The notes beneath the pieces are model-generated. The model saw nothing but the letters and a program-made list of their open reading frames with translations. It ran no database searches and was not told where the DNA came from. The position numbers were made by a program, and so were the translations under genes. A DNA stretch of 64,000 bases from an uncultured Lachnospiraceae bacterium (GTDB lineage: Bacteria; Bacillota; Clostridia; Lachnospirales; Lachnospiraceae). Within the stretch, counting starts at the first letter, position 1; every line of letters begins with the position of its first letter. Shown here one piece after another: positions 18,654 to 27,416 of this stretch. Location: NCBI GenBank assembly GCA_944377405.1, contig CALWES010000002.1:174127-238126 (forward strand), given 5' to 3'.

Positions 18654-19631
18654 ATGGATACGAGAAAAAATATTCTTGAAATCAAAAACATGCACACCTA
18701 CTTCTTTACGGACAACGGTGTCGTAAAATCAGTGGACGGCGTGGATATCGAGCTGAAGGAAGGCTCTACCCTGGGTATCGTGGGAGAGTCCGGAAGCGGT
18801 AAGAGCGTTACGGCCCTGTCCGTGATGGGCCTTCTGATGGGAACCACCGGCAAGGTGGTGGAAGGAGAGATCCTCCTGGAGGGCCAGGACATCACGAAGC
18901 TCAGTGACGAGGAGCGGAGAAAGATCAGGGGCAACAAGATCTCCATGATCTTCCAGGAGCCCATGACCAGCCTGAACCCTGTCATGAAGATCGGAGACCA
19001 GATCGTGGAAGCCATCCGCATGCACCAGGATAAGTCCAAGGAAGAGGCCAGGGCCATGACTATCGAGATCCTGAAGAAGACGGGACTTCCCAGAGTGGAG
19101 CGGCTGGTGGATGAATATCCCTTCCAGCTTTCCGGCGGACAGCGTCAGAGAGTCATGATCGCCATGGCACTTGTGTGCAATCCCAAGATCCTGATTGCCG
19201 ACGAGCCCACCACGGCTCTGGACGTAACGATCCAGGCCCAGATCATCGACCTGATGAACCATCTGAAGAAGGAGATCGGAACCTCCATCATCTTCATCAC
19301 CCACGACCTGGGAGTCGTTGCAGAGACCTGTGACGAGGTTGTGGTTATGTACTGCGGCCGCGTGGTGGAAAAAGGAAATGTTTACGATATATTCGGAAAG
19401 ACTGCCCATCCCTACACGGAAGGACTTCTGAACTCCATTCCGAAGCTGGGAGAGCATGTAGAGGAACTGGCGTCTATCCCCGGCAACGTACCCAACCCGA
19501 AGTATATGCCAAAGGGCTGCAAGTTTGCCCCCAGGTGTCCTTATGCAACGGCTAGGTGTGAAGAAGAGGAACCGGGATTCTTTGATCTCGGCAACGGCCA
19601 TCAGAGCAGATGCTGGCGCTGTGAGAAATAG
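18654..19631 (+). CDS. dppD: Peptide ABC transporter ATPase, DppD type
   Basis: A 325-residue ATPase with Walker [10 protein letters not shown]-loop IFQEPMTSLNP, signature LSGGQRQR, Walker [13 protein letters not shown] and the switch histidine in FITHDLGVV. The C-terminal oligopeptide-transporter extension has a cysteine cluster (GCKFAPRCPYATARC) which in this family binds an iron-sulfur cluster. It pairs with the next gene as the two-ATPase engine. Confidence 0.94.
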   Translation: MDTRKNILEIKNMHTYFFTDNGVVKSVDGVDIELKEGSTLGIVGESGSGKSVTALSVMGLLMGTTGKVVEGEILLEGQDITKLSDEERRKIRGNKISMIFQEPMTSLNPVMKIGDQIVEAIRMHQDKSKEEARAMTIEILKKTGLPRVERLVDEYPFQLSGGQRQRVMIAMALVCNPKILIADEPTTALDVTIQAQIIDLMNHLKKEIGTSIIFITHDLGVVAETCDEVVVMYCGRVVEKGNVYDIFGKTAHPYTEGLLNSIPKLGEHVEELASIPGNVPNPKYMPKGCKFAPRCPYATARCEEEEPGFFDLGNGHQSRCWRCEK

Positions 19632-19642
19632 GGAGGACGGAT

Positions 19643-20680
19643 ATGGCAGAAGATTTATTAAAAGTTGAAGGATTAAAACAGTATTACCCTGTTTCCGGGG
19701 GCCTGATGGAGAAGAAGATCTTCGTCAAGGCTGTAGACGGCGTTGACTTCGAGGTAAAGAAGGGTGAGGTCTTCGGCATCGTTGGCGAGTCCGGCTGCGG
19801 AAAGTCCACCCTGGGCAAGTCCATCTGCAAGCTCATCGAGCCCACGGAGGGCAAGATCATCCTGGACGGAGAAGAGATCCAGGACTACGACAGCAAGCAG
19901 ATGCGGAAGATCCGCAAAAAGGTACAGATGGTATTCCAGGACCCCTATGCGTCCCTGAATCCCAGAATGTCCATCCATGATATCCTGGCGGAGCCCCTGA
20001 TCATCCATGGGCTTGCAAAGGATAAGAAGGAGATCGACGAAAAGGTGATCCGGCTCCTGCGGGAGGTTGGAATGGATGACTATCACGCAAACCGTTATCC
20101 CCATGAGTTCTCCGGCGGACAGCGTCAGCGTATCGGTATCGCAAGAGCCCTGGCTGTAGGCCCGGAGCTCATCGTTGCGGACGAGCCCGTATCGGCTCTG
20201 GACGTGTCCATTCAGTCACAGGTACTGAACCTCATGTCCAAGCTGAAGAAGGAGTATAATTTTACCTATATCTTCATCGCCCACGATCTGAGCGTGGTGG
20301 AGCATATCAGTGACCGGATCGGCGTTATGTATCTGGGCAACTTCGTGGAGGAGGCCAGCAAGGAGCATCTTTACAAGAACCCGATGCACCCCTATACCCA
20401 GGCCTTGCTTTCCGCAGTACCCATTCCGGATCCCACGGTAAAGAAGGAGCGGATCATCCTGGAGGGAAATATCCCCTCCGCCATCAATCCGCCCACGGGC
20501 TGCAAGTTCCACACCAGATGTCCCAAGTGCATGGAGATCTGTAAGCGGGAAGCTCCCAAGAAGTATCAGGTGGGAGATGACCATTTTGTATACTGCCATC
20601 TTTACGACCAGGAGAACCCGGAGGTAAACGGGGCAGCAAAGAAAATAGAAGATAAGAAAGCGGAAGCTCAGGAGGCATAA
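19643..20680 (+). CDS. dppF: Peptide ABC transporter ATPase, DppF type
   Basis: A 345-residue ATPase with Walker A GESGCGKST, Q-loop [11 protein letters not shown], signature SGGQRQR, Walker [15 protein letters not shown] and FIAHDLSVV. The C-terminal GCKFHTRCPKCMEIC carries the family cysteines. A Lys/Glu/Ala-rich tail follows the conserved part. It closes the transporter part of the operon; the D-aminopeptidase gene begins eight bases later. Confidence 0.94.
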   Translation: MAEDLLKVEGLKQYYPVSGGLMEKKIFVKAVDGVDFEVKKGEVFGIVGESGCGKSTLGKSICKLIEPTEGKIILDGEEIQDYDSKQMRKIRKKVQMVFQDPYASLNPRMSIHDILAEPLIIHGLAKDKKEIDEKVIRLLREVGMDDYHANRYPHEFSGGQRQRIGIARALAVGPELIVADEPVSALDVSIQSQVLNLMSKLKKEYNFTYIFIAHDLSVVEHISDRIGVMYLGNFVEEASKEHLYKNPMHPYTQALLSAVPIPDPTVKKERIILEGNIPSAINPPTGCKFHTRCPKCMEICKREAPKKYQVGDDHFVYCHLYDQENPEVNGAAKKIEDKKAEAQEA

Positions 20681-20688
20681 CAAAAGCA

Positions 20689-21489
20689 ATGAAGCTGTTT
20701 ATCAGTGCGGATATCGAGGGCTGCGTAGGAACGACCCTGAGTGCGGAGACCCATAAGAATGAAGCGGTCTACCAGGCCTTTGCCCGGGAAATGACCGCGG
20801 AGGTGGCAGCGGTCTGCGAAGCGGCTCTGGAAGCCGGCGCAGATGAGATCGTGGTGAAGGACGGCCACGGAGACGCCACCAACATCGATTTTACGGCCCT
20901 GCCGGAGGAGGTGACCCTGATCCGGGGAAAGAGCGGACATCCCATCAACATGATGTTTGGACTGGACGAGAGCTTTGACGCCGTGCTCTATGTGGGCTAT
21001 CATGCCCCTGCAGGCTGCGGCGGAAACCCCATTAGCCACACCTCTACGGGAAACAGCAATTCCATTTATCTGAACGGCAAACTCATGAGCGAGTTCATGC
21101 TGAACACCTATACGGCGGCATATTACGGCGTTCCGGCGGTGTTCATTTCCGGAGACCGGGCCATCTGTGACCTGGCAAAGGAGATGGTGCCTGCCATTAC
21201 CACGGCTGCGGTGAAGGAGGGCGTAGGCGCTTCCACCATCAACATGAGCCCGGCTGCAGGCTGCAGGCTCCTGAAAAAACAGGTGAAGGAGGCCCTTTCC
21301 GGGGATCTTTCCGCCTGCCGGATCTCCCTGCCGGAGCAGTTTGAGTATGTGGTGAATTACAAGGATATAAACAAGGCGTACAAGATGTCCTTCTTCCCGG
21401 GGGTAGAACGGGTGGATGACAGGACGAACCGCCTCGTAAGCCGGGACTACATGGATATCGTAACGGCTCATTCATTTATCGTATATTGA
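20689..21489 (+). CDS. M55 family D-aminopeptidase (DppA-like)
   Basis: A 266-residue zinc peptidase of family M55. Metal-binding residues are in the N-terminal SADIEG motif (Asp8, Glu10), VKDGHGDATN and VGYHAPAG. Bacillus DppA of this family is a D-aminopeptidase in a dipeptide permease operon, and the same linkage is seen here. AGGAGG at 20670-20675 lies inside the end of dppF, a little far from the ATG. The likely role is cytosolic release of amino acids from imported D-residue peptides, such as peptidoglycan fragments. Confidence 0.9.
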   Translation: MKLFISADIEGCVGTTLSAETHKNEAVYQAFAREMTAEVAAVCEAALEAGADEIVVKDGHGDATNIDFTALPEEVTLIRGKSGHPINMMFGLDESFDAVLYVGYHAPAGCGGNPISHTSTGNSNSIYLNGKLMSEFMLNTYTAAYYGVPAVFISGDRAICDLAKEMVPAITTAAVKEGVGASTINMSPAAGCRLLKKQVKEALSGDLSACRISLPEQFEYVVNYKDINKAYKMSFFPGVERVDDRTNRLVSRDYMDIVTAHSFIVY

Positions 21490-21520
21490 TCTTGAAGGAT
21501 TCCGGAGGTAATACAAGAAC

Positions 21521-22633
21521 ATGATAGACTTAAAAACAGTTGAGGATCTGACAAATGCCTTTGGCCCCAGCGGCTTTGAGGAGGAAGTGCTTTCCGCCAT
21601 CAAGGCTCACAGCGAGGGGCTCTTCCTGAGAAACGACGCCATGCACAACGTATATGCCTACATGAGTGCCAGGGAGCGGGAGCAGGCAGCCAACAAGGAA
21701 AAAAGCGAAAAGCCGGTGCTGATGCTGGACGCCCATACCGACGAGGTGGGCTTCATGGTCCAGAACATCCAGGAGAACGGTCTTCTTGACATCATCTGCC
21801 TGGGAGGCATCCACAACACGAACATTCCGGCTCATTCCGTGATCATCCGGACCACGGAGGGAAAGAAGATCAGGGGTATCACCACCTCCAAGCCCGTGCA
21901 CTTCCTGACGGCTTCACAAAAGGCGGACAACTCCCTTGAGATCGAGAGCATCCGCATCGATGTGGGAGCATCCAGCCGGAAGGAGGTCATGGAGGATTAC
22001 GGGATCGCCGTGGGAGACCCGGTGGCACCGGAGGTCCGCTTTGACTACGACGAGGCCCACGGGATCTGCTACGGAAAGGCCTTTGATAACCGCCTTGGCT
22101 GTGTCAGCATCCTGGAGACCATGAAGCGCCTGCTTGGGGAGGAGCTTCCGGTACAGGTGGTGGGAGCCTTTGCTTCTCAGGAGGAGGTGGGCACCAGAGG
22201 TGCCAAAGTCACCTCTCAGGAGGTCCTTCCGGACCTGGCCATCGTATTTGAGGGTTCTCCGGCAGATGACTTCTATTTCCGTCCGGGAATCGCTCAGTGC
22301 AGCCTGAAGCAGGGGGTACAGATCCGCCACATGGATTCCAGCTATGTTTCCAGCCCCGCATTCATCCGTTTTGCCCATGAGGTGGGAAAGAAGTACGGGA
22401 TCAAATATCAGGACGCAGTGCGCAGAGGCGGCGGCACGGATGCCGGTGTCATCAGCCTGACGGGGAAGGCAGTGCCTGCCCTGGTGCTGGGTATCCCCTC
22501 CCGCTATGTTCACACCCACTACAATTTCTGTGCGGCAGAGGACATCGAAGCCACCGTTTCCATGGCGGCAGAGGTGGCCAGAGGCCTGAAGGAAGAGGTC
22601 CTTTCCGAGATCCTTCATAAAAACGAGATCTAA
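21521..22633 (+). CDS. M42 family metallopeptidase
   Basis: A 370-residue aminopeptidase of the M42 family (glutamyl aminopeptidase / FrvX / endoglucanase-like), normally a large cytosolic TET assembly. Metal-binding and catalytic motifs are in order: MLDAHTDEVGFM, GKAFDNRLGC, QEEVGTRGA and GGGTDAG, with a late histidine in RYVHTHYN. CCGGAGG precedes the ATG. It is the last gene of the peptide operon and is followed by a strong terminator. It should complete hydrolysis of imported oligopeptides to fermentable amino acids. Confidence 0.92.
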   Translation: MIDLKTVEDLTNAFGPSGFEEEVLSAIKAHSEGLFLRNDAMHNVYAYMSAREREQAANKEKSEKPVLMLDAHTDEVGFMVQNIQENGLLDIICLGGIHNTNIPAHSVIIRTTEGKKIRGITTSKPVHFLTASQKADNSLEIESIRIDVGASSRKEVMEDYGIAVGDPVAPEVRFDYDEAHGICYGKAFDNRLGCVSILETMKRLLGEELPVQVVGAFASQEEVGTRGAKVTSQEVLPDLAIVFEGSPADDFYFRPGIAQCSLKQGVQIRHMDSSYVSSPAFIRFAHEVGKKYGIKYQDAVRRGGGTDAGVISLTGKAVPALVLGIPSRYVHTHYNFCAAEDIEATVSMAAEVARGLKEEVLSEILHKNEI

Positions 22634-22655
22634 AACAGGCTGAAAGCTTTCCACA

Positions 22656-22692
22656 GAGCGCTCCCGGCAGACTTCGGGAGCGCTCAAAAATT
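22656..22692 (+). terminator. Rho-independent terminator of the first peptide operon
   Basis: The stem GAGCGCTCCCG/CGGGAGCGCTC with an eight-base loop, followed by AAAAATTTT. Confidence 0.85.
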
Positions 22693-22718
22693 TTATTTGA
22701 ATTTTTTTTGAAAAAGTG

Positions 22719-22747
22719 TTGACTTTTGAAAAAACCTCGGGTATAAT
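22719..22747 (+). promoter_or_regulatory. Promoter of the tRNA-Pro/tRNA-Glu pair
   Basis: TTGACT (22719-22724), 17 bases, TATAAT (22742-22747), 63 bases ahead of the first tRNA. Confidence 0.8.
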
Positions 22748-22810
22748 ACGTCAAGTGTTCAGCGGTAACGCAAGCAGATGAAAGCGAACGCCTGCGATAC
22801 ACAATGGCAT

Positions 22811-22884
22811 CGAGGCGTGGCTCAGTTTGGTAGAGCGCTGCGTTCGGGACGCAGAGGTCGCAAGTTCGAATCTTGTCGCCTCGA
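22811..22884 (+). tRNA. tRNA-Pro (CGG)
   Basis: The cloverleaf closes with acceptor CGAGGCG/CGCCTCG, discriminator A. The anticodon stem CTGCG/CGCAG holds loop TTCGGGA, giving anticodon CGG. The TTCGAAT T-loop is standard. CCA is not encoded. Confidence 0.92.
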
Positions 22885-22900
22885 TTTAAATCCTAATTAC

Positions 22901-22972
22901 GGCTCTGTAGTCAAGCGGTCAAGACGTCGCCCTCTCACGGCGAAGGCCCGGGTTCGATTCCCGGCAGAGTCA
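22901..22972 (+). tRNA. tRNA-Glu (CTC)
   Basis: Acceptor GGCTCTG/CAGAGTC with one G-U pair, discriminator A. The anticodon stem TCGCC/GGCGA holds loop CTCTCAC, giving anticodon CTC. The T-loop is TTCGATT. It sits 16 bases after tRNA-Pro; CCA is not encoded. Confidence 0.9.
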
Positions 22973-22981
22973 CTACTAAGA

Positions 22982-23008
22982 AGGGGCAGTAAGATTGCCC
23001 CTTTTTTC
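22982..23008 (+). terminator. Terminator of the tRNA pair
   Basis: GGGGCA/TGCCCC stem with a short loop followed by TTTTTT. Confidence 0.85.
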
Positions 23009-23270
23009 TTTATCATCCCCGTTGTATGCAGCGGGGAAATTTTTGAAGCCGAGTGTCCGCCGTAAAGAGACGAGTGTTTTTCCAAAGTGGAGATAAAGCG
23101 AGAAATCTGCAAAAAAGGGTTGATTTTCTACAGTTTTTTGGAAACGGGCGGGTAAAAAGTGAATTTTCAGACTGTTATTTAACACTTTACTATGATATAA
23201 TGCTAAAATCCGCATATCAAAAATGCTTGCGATTTTATAGAAAGACAGAAAATAAGTTTTGGGAGGAAAT
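23009..23270 (+). other. Intergenic leader of the second peptide operon
   Basis: No gene is supported here. A TATAAT at 23196-23201 with only a weak upstream -35 probably starts the operon transcript, 70 bases ahead of the first gene. Confidence 0.4.
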
Positions 23271-24188
23271 ATGGGAAAGTACATTACAAAACGAATCCTG
23301 CTTGCGCTGGTAACGGCCTTCGTTGTGGCCAGTGCCACTTTCTTCATCATGAACATGGTCCCCGGCGGCCCGTTCCTGGGAGAGAAGGCGGTAACACCGG
23401 CAGCGCAGGAAGCGCTGGAAGCGAAGTTCGGATTGGATAAGCCTCTTTCCGAACAGTACACCACTTACATGAACGATCTGCTGCACGGAGATCTGGGCCC
23501 CTCACTGAAGAAGAGAGGAAGGACCGTAAACGACATCATCGCCACCAAGTTCCCCGTATCGGCAAAGCTTGGCGGAATGGCCATCCTCATCGCCTTCTTC
23601 GTAGGCGTGCCTCTGGGATCCTATGCAGCCTTTCACAGAGGAAAACTCATTGACAACATCATCATCCTGTTCTCAACGGCGGGGATCGCTATCCCGTCCT
23701 TCCTGAGTTCCACGCTGCTGATGTATTTCCTGTCGGCACAATGGGGGCTCCTGCCATCCAAGGGATTGAATTCTCCGGCCTGCTACATCATGCCGGTCAT
23801 TGCCCTGGCGCTGCACCCCACCTCCTATATCGCCCGGCTGATGCGGTCCTCCATGCTGGATGTCATGGGACAGGATTACATGCGGACAGCCCGGGCCAAG
23901 GGAGTTTCACAGGTAAAATCCATTTTCAAGCATGCTCTGCGTAACGCGATCCTTCCGGTAGTGACCTACCTGGGCCCCCTGACGGCTCAGCTTATGACGG
24001 GATCCTTCATCATTGAGAAGATCTTCGTTATCCCGGGTCTTGGATCCGAGTTCGTAGGAGCCATCACCTCCCGTGACTACCCCCTGATCATGGGAACCAC
24101 CATCTTCCTGGCCATGTTCATCATCACTCTGAATGTGATCGTGGACATCCTCTATGCGGTCATCGACCCGCGGATCAAACTGAAGTAA
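23271..24188 (+). CDS. oppB: Oligopeptide ABC transporter permease, OppB type
   Basis: A 305-residue permease with the OppB N terminus (YITKRILLALVTAFVVASATFFIMNMVPGGP, written from about residue 3) and coupling loop RTARAKGVSQVKSIFKHALRNA. The ATG at 23271 is chosen over one at 23259 because GGGAGG (23261-23266) sits between them. It starts a second complete transporter operon (B, C, D, F, then A), in a different order from the first. Confidence 0.93.
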   Translation: MGKYITKRILLALVTAFVVASATFFIMNMVPGGPFLGEKAVTPAAQEALEAKFGLDKPLSEQYTTYMNDLLHGDLGPSLKKRGRTVNDIIATKFPVSAKLGGMAILIAFFVGVPLGSYAAFHRGKLIDNIIILFSTAGIAIPSFLSSTLLMYFLSAQWGLLPSKGLNSPACYIMPVIALALHPTSYIARLMRSSMLDVMGQDYMRTARAKGVSQVKSIFKHALRNAILPVVTYLGPLTAQLMTGSFIIEKIFVIPGLGSEFVGAITSRDYPLIMGTTIFLAMFIITLNVIVDILYAVIDPRIKLK

Positions 24189-24206
24189 ACGGGAAGGAGA
24201 AAGCAT

Positions 24207-25274
24207 ATGACGGCAGAAAACAAAGAAAAAAAGAATACAAACAATATCCTGTCCCTGCAGCTTAAGGTGGATGATTTCCTTCCGGCTTCTGCAGAGGAAA
24301 AGCAGGCGGTGGTGAAGGAGCGTGAATCCGTAAGCTTCTTCAAGGACGGTATCCGCCGTTTCCGCAGGAATAAGATCGCCATGGCGGCTCTGATCGCGGT
24401 TATCCTGATCATGCTCCTGGCTTTCATCGTACCCATGTTTTATCCCTACAGCTATGATGCCCAGATGAAGGGATCGGAGCGTCTGGCCCCCATGCAGTAT
24501 TCCGAGACTGAGCTCGAGCGGATCGCTGCAGGAGAGAGCGTGTTCCCCCACCTTCTGGGAACGGATCAGAACGGCCGTGACTACGCCATCCGCGTCCTGA
24601 TGGGAGCACGAGTATCCCTGACCGTAGGTATCGTGGCTTCCGCCATCGTGCTGCTGATCGGCTCCACCTACGGTGCCGTGGCAGGCTATTTCGGCGGAAA
24701 GCTGGACCTGATCATGATGCGTTTCGTGGATATCCTGTATACGGTGCCGGATGTCCTGATCATCATCCTTCTGGCGTCCACCCTGAAATATCCCCTGGAG
24801 TCTCTGGCCCAGATGCCGGGATTCTCCTGGATCCAGACCATAGGCCCCAACATGATCTCCATGTTCCTGGTGTTCGGCCTTCTCTACTGGGTAGGAATGG
24901 CCCGTATCGTCCGGAGCCAGGTCATGATCTTAAAGCAGTCCGAGTATGTAACGGCAGCTAAGGCTCTGGGCGCAGGAAACGGCAGGATCATCAAAAAGCA
25001 CCTGCTGACAAACTGCATCGGAACTCTGATCGTTACCACCACCCTGCAGATCCCCTCCTCCATTTTTACGGAGTCCTTCCTGAGTTTCCTGGGACTGGGT
25101 GTACAGGCGCCCATGCCTTCTCTCGGAAGCCTTGCTTCTGCGGCCTTGAACGGCCTGCAGTCCTATCCCTACAGACTCTTTGCTCCGGCATTCATGATCT
25201 TCATCATCATCCTGAGCTTCAACCTGCTGGGTGACGGACTGAGAGACGCCTTCGACCCGAAGCTTAAGAACTAA
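24207..25274 (+). CDS. oppC: Oligopeptide ABC transporter permease, OppC type
   Basis: A 355-residue permease. A cytosolic N-terminal extension of about 45 residues precedes the RRNKIAMAALIAVILIMLL helix. The family segment HLLGTDQNGRDYAIRVLMG and coupling loop TAAKALGAGNGRIIKKHLL are present. GGAAGGAG precedes the ATG. It partners OppB. Confidence 0.93.
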   Translation: MTAENKEKKNTNNILSLQLKVDDFLPASAEEKQAVVKERESVSFFKDGIRRFRRNKIAMAALIAVILIMLLAFIVPMFYPYSYDAQMKGSERLAPMQYSETELERIAAGESVFPHLLGTDQNGRDYAIRVLMGARVSLTVGIVASAIVLLIGSTYGAVAGYFGGKLDLIMMRFVDILYTVPDVLIIILLASTLKYPLESLAQMPGFSWIQTIGPNMISMFLVFGLLYWVGMARIVRSQVMILKQSEYVTAAKALGAGNGRIIKKHLLTNCIGTLIVTTTLQIPSSIFTESFLSFLGLGVQAPMPSLGSLASAALNGLQSYPYRLFAPAFMIFIIILSFNLLGDGLRDAFDPKLKN

Positions 25275-25287
25275 GGAGGAAAGAGAC

Positions 25288-26301
25288 ATGGCAGAAGAAA
25301 AATATTTGGTAGATATCAAAAATGAACGGCTTTCCTTCTTTACCCCTGCCGGTGAGGTAAAGGCCCTGAACGATGTAAGCATCCGCATGAGGGAAGGAGA
25401 GGTCCTGGGTATCGTAGGAGAGTCCGGATCCGGTAAGTCCGTTACGGCTTACAGCATCATGGGACTGACCGCATATCCGGGAAAGCTCATCGGTGGTACC
25501 GTGGAATTCAACGGCCACAGGATCGATCAGATGGGAGAAAAGGAGCTCAGAAAGATCCGGGGCAAGGAGGTGTCCATCATCTTCCAGGACCCCATGACTT
25601 CTCTGAATCCCGTATGGACCATCGGAAACCAGATCGAGGAAGTGATCCTCCTTCACACCGGAAAGAACAGAAAGGAAGCCCATGAGCGGGCAAAGGAGCT
25701 CCTGACCCTGGTGGGCATCAATGAGCCGGAGAAGCGTCTTAAGCAGTATCCCCACGAGCTCTCAGGCGGTATGCGCCAGCGTGTCATGATCGCCATCGCC
25801 CTGGCCTGCGAGCCGAAGCTTCTGATCGCGGACGAGCCCACCACGGCCCTGGACGTAACGATCCAGGCCCAGATCCTGGAGCTTATGATGGAGCTGAAGA
25901 AAAAGCTTGGCATGGGTATCATGATGATTACCCATGACCTGGGCGTAGTGGCCAGCATGTGCGACCACATCGCCGTTATGTATGCTGGAAAGGTCGTTGA
26001 GTACGGCACGGCAGACGACATCTTCTACGAGCCGAAGCACGAATATACCAGGGGACTGCTGAAGTCCATCCCGAAGCTTCATGAGGAGGCCTACGAGCGT
26101 CTTGTGCCCATTGAGGGACAGCCGGTGGATATGCTGAACCCGCCGAAGGGATGTCCCTTCGCCAACCGCTGCAACTCCTGCATGAAGATCTGTCTGGACA
26201 AAATGCCGCCCTATACGGATATCAGCGACACCCATTATAGTGCCTGCTGGCTGATCCAGAAGGCAGAATTTGAAAAGAAGCAGAGGGAAGGAGAAGACTG
26301 A
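25288..26301 (+). CDS. oppD: Oligopeptide ABC transporter ATPase, OppD type
   Basis: A 337-residue ATPase with Walker [10 protein letters not shown]-loop [11 protein letters not shown], signature LSGGMRQR, Walker [13 protein letters not shown] and MITHDLGVV. The C-terminal [15 protein letters not shown] cluster matches the oligopeptide family. Its stop overlaps the next start by one base (TGATG), so the two ATPases are translationally coupled. Confidence 0.94.
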   Translation: MAEEKYLVDIKNERLSFFTPAGEVKALNDVSIRMREGEVLGIVGESGSGKSVTAYSIMGLTAYPGKLIGGTVEFNGHRIDQMGEKELRKIRGKEVSIIFQDPMTSLNPVWTIGNQIEEVILLHTGKNRKEAHERAKELLTLVGINEPEKRLKQYPHELSGGMRQRVMIAIALACEPKLLIADEPTTALDVTIQAQILELMMELKKKLGMGIMMITHDLGVVASMCDHIAVMYAGKVVEYGTADDIFYEPKHEYTRGLLKSIPKLHEEAYERLVPIEGQPVDMLNPPKGCPFANRCNSCMKICLDKMPPYTDISDTHYSACWLIQKAEFEKKQREGED

Positions 26302-27284
26302 TGGAAGAAAAAATTCTGGTGGAAACCGCCAATCTGAAGCAATACTTCCCTGTGGCAGGCTCTAAAAAAGTAGTAAAGGCTGTGGACAATGTCAGCTTCA
26401 GCATCCGTAAGGGAGAGACCCTGGGACTGGTGGGAGAGTCCGGCTGCGGAAAGACCACCACGGGACGTACCCTGCTGCGGCTTGTGGAGCCCACGGGAGG
26501 TAAGATCGTATACGACGGAGAGACCATCTTCGATTCTGAGAAAAACATCAAAAAGGATATGGGACCCTACCGCAGGAAGATGCAGATCGTGTTCCAGGAT
26601 CCCTATGCTTCTCTGGATCCACGTATGACGGTGGGAGACATCATCGGAGAGGGCATCGATATCCACAAGCTCTGTCAGACTCCCAAGGAGCGCAGGGAGC
26701 GGATCCTGGAGCTTCTGAACACCGTGGGACTTAACTCGGAGCAGGCAAACCGTTATCCCCACGAGTTTTCCGGCGGACAGCGCCAGAGAGTGGGCATTGC
26801 CCGTGCTCTGGCCGTAAAACCGGAGTTCATCGTCTGCGATGAGCCTGTATCTGCCCTGGACGTATCCATTCAGGCTCAGGTGGTGAATATGTTTGAGGAT
26901 CTCCAGGAGAAGCTGGAGCTCACCTACCTCTTCATTGCCCACGACCTGTCCGTAGTAAAGCATATTTCCGACCGGATCGGCGTAATGTATCTGGGCCGTA
27001 TGGTGGAGCTGGCACCGGCGGAGGAGCTGATTTTCCACAGCGTGCATCCCTATACCAAGTCCCTGATCTCCGCCATCCCCATTGCGGATCCGAAGACTGC
27101 CAGAGCCTCAAAGCGAATCGTGCTTTCCGGCGAGGTGCCCTCTCCGGTGAACCCGCCTTCCGGATGCCATTTCAGGACCAGATGTCCGTATGCTACGGAA
27201 GAATGTGCGCAGCGGGAACCCCAGTGGAGAGAGGTTTCCAAGGGCCATTTTGCGGCCTGTCACAATCTGGAGAAGATCAATTAA
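26301..27284 (+). CDS. oppF: Oligopeptide ABC transporter ATPase, OppF type
   Basis: A 327-residue ATPase with Walker [11 protein letters not shown]-loop [11 protein letters not shown], signature SGGQRQR, Walker [15 protein letters not shown] and FIAHDLSVV. The C-terminal cysteine motif is [15 protein letters not shown]. It completes the OppD/OppF engine. Confidence 0.94.
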   Translation: MEEKILVETANLKQYFPVAGSKKVVKAVDNVSFSIRKGETLGLVGESGCGKTTTGRTLLRLVEPTGGKIVYDGETIFDSEKNIKKDMGPYRRKMQIVFQDPYASLDPRMTVGDIIGEGIDIHKLCQTPKERRERILELLNTVGLNSEQANRYPHEFSGGQRQRVGIARALAVKPEFIVCDEPVSALDVSIQAQVVNMFEDLQEKLELTYLFIAHDLSVVKHISDRIGVMYLGRMVELAPAEELIFHSVHPYTKSLISAIPIADPKTARASKRIVLSGEVPSPVNPPSGCHFRTRCPYATEECAQREPQWREVSKGHFAACHNLEKIN

Positions 27285-27315
27285 GTCTGAAGCCGGATGT
27301 AAAAAAATGAAAAAT

Positions 27316-27358
27316 GCACTTTACAAAGATGATTTATTGTGGTAAAGTGCTAAAAAAA
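27316..27358 (+). terminator. Hairpin between oppF and the binding protein gene
   Basis: GCACTTTAC at 27316-27324 pairs with GTAAAGTGC at 27342-27350 and is followed by an A-rich stretch rather than U's. It may stabilise or separate transcripts; a true terminator is uncertain. Confidence 0.45.
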
Positions 27359-27416
27359 TAAAGCCGGAAGAAAGACCAGTGCTTCCATCCGGTGAAACGT
27401 TTTAAAGGAGGGTTTT